Under the pieces are notes generated by a model that searched no databases, was not told the origin of the DNA, and was given only the letters and a program-made list of their open reading frames with translations. Shown one piece after another: positions 61,529 to 64,000 of a DNA stretch of 64,000 nucleotides (positions are counted from its first letter, which is position 1; the number at the start of each line of letters is the position of its first letter). A program made the translations under genes and the position numbers. Source of the stretch: Rathayibacter sp. VKM Ac-2879 (GTDB lineage: Bacteria > Actinomycetota > Actinomycetes > Actinomycetales > Microbacteriaceae); assembly GCF_015351245.1 (NCBI RefSeq), contig NZ_JADKSO010000002.1, positions 558,001 to 622,000 on the forward strand. Direction: 5' to 3'.

Positions 61529-62608
61529 CTACGCCCCGATCTCCTGGTACGCCGCGAACAGCAGCGACGTCTCCGGCCCCTGCAGGATGCTCGGACGCGC
61601 GATGTCGTCGAGCACCACGAAACGGAGGATGCCCGCGCGGGACTTCTTGTCGCGCTGCATCGCGGCCAGCAGCGTCTCCCAGCGGCCGAGCGGGTAGCTC
61701 GTCGGCAGCGTGAGCGACTCGAGCACGCTGCGATGGCGATCGACGGCGGCGTCGCTCAGCGAGCCGGTGAGCCGCGAGAGCTCCGCGGCGAAGACCATGC
61801 CGACCGAGATCGCCGCGCCGTGCCGCCACTGGTAGCGCTCGGCATGCTCGATCGCGTGACCGAGGGTATGGCCGTAGTTCAGGATCTCGCGGACGCCCTG
61901 CTCGGTGAAGTCCTCGCCCACGACGCGCGCCTTGATCCCGATCGAGAGCTCGACCAGTCGGCGGAACTCCTGCGAGGTGGGGTCGGTCGCGAGGTCGACG
62001 TCGGACTCGATGATGTCGAGAATCTCGGGCTCGGCGATGAAGCCGTACTTCACGATCTCGCCGAAGCCGGCGAGGATCTCGTTACGCGGGAGGCTCGTGA
62101 GCACGTCGAGGTCAGCCACGACCGCGCGCGGCGCGTGGAAGGCCCCGACGAGGTTCTTGCCCTCGGCGGTGTTGATGCCGGTCTTGCCGCCCACGGCCGC
62201 GTCCACCATCCCGAGCACGGTCGTCGGCACCTGCACGAGGTCGACTCCGCGGAGCCAGGTCGCCGCGACGAAGCCGGCGAGGTCGGTGATCGCACCGCCT
62301 CCAAAGCCCACGACCACATCCGTGCGGGTGAAGTCGCTCTGCCCCATGACCTGCCAGCAGAAGGCTGCGACCTCGACGCGCTTCGCCGCCTCCGCGTCGG
62401 GCACCTCGGCGAGCAGCACCTCGTAGCGCTCGAGGAGGCTCTCGCGGATCTGTGCCGCGAGCACCGCCAGAGTCGGCGGGTGCACGATCAGCACCTTGGC
62501 CGCGCGCGGCCCGATCGCGTCGGCGAGCCCGTCGAGGAGGCCACGGCCGACGTGGATGTCATAGCCGTTCTCTCCGCTGACGGTGAGGGCGGTGGTGCCG
62601 TCGTTCAT
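61529..62608 (-). CDS. aroB: 3-dehydroquinate synthase
   Basis: Second shikimate step. 359 residues, NAD- and zinc-dependent. [30 protein letters not shown] (about 98-127), [18 protein letters not shown] and [12 protein letters not shown] (zinc His). The ATG overlaps the aroK stop by 4 bases (ATGA). In many actinobacteria aroQ follows aroB; it does not here. Confidence 0.96.
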   Translation of the reverse strand: MNDGTTALTVSGENGYDIHVGRGLLDGLADAIGPRAAKVLIVHPPTLAVLAAQIRESLLERYEVLLAEVPDAEAAKRVEVAAFCWQVMGQSDFTRTDVVVGFGGGAITDLAGFVAATWLRGVDLVQVPTTVLGMVDAAVGGKTGINTAEGKNLVGAFHAPRAVVADLDVLTSLPRNEILAGFGEIVKYGFIAEPEILDIIESDVDLATDPTSQEFRRLVELSIGIKARVVGEDFTEQGVREILNYGHTLGHAIEHAERYQWRHGAAISVGMVFAAELSRLTGSLSDAAVDRHRSVLESLTLPTSYPLGRWETLLAAMQRDKKSRAGILRFVVLDDIARPSILQGPETSLLFAAYQEIGA

Positions 62609-63198
62609 GACTGTCTTCCGCTCGGGCGGCCGGAGGCGGCCGCCGGGTGTGATGGTGCAGGGGGTCGAGGAGCGCCGGCCTCGCGGGCGCGCACCCACTC
62701 GGCGATCTCGGACGCGATAAGGGTGATCGGGCGCCGGGAGGTGTCGACGACGGTGTCGGCCAGGGCCTCGTACACGGGGCGCCGCTCCTCGAGGATCCGC
62801 ACCCAGTCCGACACCCCGCCCGTCACGAGCGGGCGCGCGCCTCCGCCGAGTCGCCCGGCGACGGCCTCGGCGGTGGTCGTGAGCAGCACGACCGGCGCGG
62901 AGGCGAGTTCGGCGCGGGTGCGCTCGTCGAGCACCGCTCCCCCGCCCAGGCTCAGCACGATGTCGCGGCGGAGGAGGCGCTCGACCACGCGGCGCTCCTC
63001 GCGGCGGAACGCGGCCTCGCCGTGAACCTGGAAGTAGAGCGCGATCGGGCCATGCTGTCGCACGAACTCGACGTCGGAGTCGGCGAACCCTCCCGCGAGA
63101 GCCTTCGCGACCCGCTTGCCGATCGTCGTCTTGCCGGAGCCCATCGGTCCGATGAAGACGACTCGTGGGCGGGTCGCGTCGGTATCGTGACCGGCCAT
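62605..63198 (-). CDS. aroK: Shikimate kinase
   Basis: Fifth shikimate step. 197 residues. P-loop FIGPMGSGKTTIGKRVAKAL near 15-34, DSDVEFVRQHG (shikimate Asp), FRREERRVVERLL (Arg), SLGGGAV. Compared with the usual 170-residue form the C-terminus carries a Pro/Ala/Arg tail of about 25 residues without conserved features. ATG start, 25 bases after the aroC stop. Confidence 0.95.
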   Translation of the reverse strand: MAGHDTDATRPRVVFIGPMGSGKTTIGKRVAKALAGGFADSDVEFVRQHGPIALYFQVHGEAAFRREERRVVERLLRRDIVLSLGGGAVLDERTRAELASAPVVLLTTTAEAVAGRLGGGARPLVTGGVSDWVRILEERRPVYEALADTVVDTSRRPITLIASEIAEWVRAREAGAPRPPAPSHPAAASGRPSGRQS

Positions 63199-63223
63199 CA
63201 GCGCAGCACCGCCGGGCGCGGCA

Positions 63224-64000
63224 TCACGCGAGTCCGAGCGCCGGGTCGCTCTCGGCGACCGTGCGCAGCTCGTCGGGGATCGCGGCGAGATAGCCCTGGA
63301 GGTTGCGCCGCGTCTCGTTCACGCTGTCGCCGCCGAACTTCTCGAGCACGGCGTTCGCGAGGACGAGGGCGACCATCGCCTCCGCGACCACTCCCGAGGC
63401 AGGCACGGCGCAGACGTCGGAGCGCTGGTGATGCGCGCCGGCAGCCTCGCCCGTGGCCACGTCGACGGTGCGCAGGGCGTGCGGGACGGTGGCGATGGGC
63501 TTCATTCCCGCCCGCACCCGCAGGACCGTGCCGGTGCTCATTCCGCCCTCGGTGCCGCCGGCGCGATCGCTCGAGCGGGCGATGCCTCCCGCGCCCTGGA
63601 ACAGCTCGTCGTGCGCCTCGGAGCCGCGTCGCGTGGTGGTCAGGAACCCGTCGCCGACCTCCACGCCCTTGATCGCCTGGATGCCCATCAGCGCGGCGGC
63701 GAGCTGCGCGTCGAGACGGCGGTCCCAGTGCACGTAGGAGCCGAGCCCGGGCGGGAGGCCGTAGGCCAGGACCTCGACGACGCCGCCGAGGGTGTCGCCG
63801 TCCTCGTGGGCGCGATCCACCTCGGCGACCATGAGGGCGCTCGTCACGGCGTCGTGGCAGCGCAGCGGGTCGGCATCGAGCGAGTCGACGTCGCCCGGGA
63901 GCGGCAGAGGGGCGCCCTCGGGGACGCGGACCGGTCCGATGGCGAGAGTGTGGCTGACGAGAGTGATACCCAGCTCGGCGAGGAAGCGGCGGGCGAGCGC
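63224..64000 (-). CDS. aroC: Chorismate synthase (5' end outside window)
   Basis: Forms chorismate from EPSP with reduced FMN. The last 258 residues are visible, starting inside [20 protein letters not shown]. Motifs: [54 protein letters not shown] (FMN/EPSP loop), and [34 protein letters not shown] near the end. It heads the aroC-aroK-aroB run; chorismate feeds the trp genes at 36-39 kb. Confidence 0.96.
   Translation of the reverse strand, partial: ALARRFLAELGITLVSHTLAIGPVRVPEGAPLPLPGDVDSLDADPLRCHDAVTSALMVAEVDRAHEDGDTLGGVVEVLAYGLPPGLGSYVHWDRRLDAQLAAALMGIQAIKGVEVGDGFLTTTRRGSEAHDELFQGAGGIARSSDRAGGTEGGMSTGTVLRVRAGMKPIATVPHALRTVDVATGEAAGAHHQRSDVCAVPASGVVAEAMVALVLANAVLEKFGGDSVNETRRNLQGYLAAIPDELRTVAESDPALGLA

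Overview
The window is a dense, high-GC chromosomal segment from an actinobacterium, most likely of the family Microbacteriaceae (Rathayibacter/Clavibacter/Leifsonia type). Three things point there: GTG and TTG starts are frequent, many genes have a TANNNT box only 6-7 bases before the start codon (leaderless transcripts), and the gene order uvrA-uvrB-coaE-rpsA-polA-pdtaR, lgt-trpABC-hisIF and pyrR-pyrB-pyrC-carAB-pyrF-gmk-rpoZ-coaBC-metK-priA-fmt-rsmB-rpe is the one known from Mycobacterium and other Actinobacteria. The family assignment rests on recalled protein likeness, not on a search. No phage, transposase, integrase or CRISPR array is visible, and no gene-free stretch exceeds 300 bases.

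Layout. 1-13.5 kb: information processing (uvrA, cut by the window edge, uvrB, rpsA, polA), coaE, a DUF885 protein, a MenI-like thioesterase, a PdxH-like oxidase, the ANTAR regulator PdtaR and a tRNA-Leu(CAA). 13.5-27.3 kb is the variable part: a GNAT acetyltransferase remnant beside the tRNA, a flavin monooxygenase/sulfhydrylase pair, an ABC1 kinase, a DUF427 protein, a DarT-like ADP-ribosyltransferase without DarG, an unknown conserved-looking protein, an adenylate kinase, a TetR-CarD pair with overlapping genes, a SNF2 helicase, an aldose epimerase-like protein and a Ppx/GppA phosphatase. 27.4-42.4 kb: pyk, gltBD, lgt, trpABC with two small membrane proteins, and hisI, hisF, hisG, hisE. The trpE gene usually found between hisI and the Trp-associated membrane protein is absent. 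42.5-60.3 kb: rpe, then a long leftward operon from pyrR through rsmB covering UMP synthesis, guanylate kinase, RNA polymerase omega, CoA and SAM synthesis, PriA and initiator-tRNA formylation. 60.4-64 kb: nusB, efp, aroB, aroK and the 3' part of aroC.

How the genes work together. The pyr genes are tightly packed with start/stop overlaps, and the leader of pyrR carries a match to the PyrR-binding RNA loop right in front of the Shine-Dalgarno sequence, so UMP control probably acts on translation. The aro, trp and his genes supply aromatic amino acids and histidine; gltBD feeds glutamate to them. The most notable items are an mIHF-guanylate kinase fusion read from a TTG start, a perfect 27-bp inverted repeat between rsmB and rpe, the orphan DarT-like gene, the missing trpE, and the large set of leaderless promoters that fix many start codons, including those of uvrA and uvrB.
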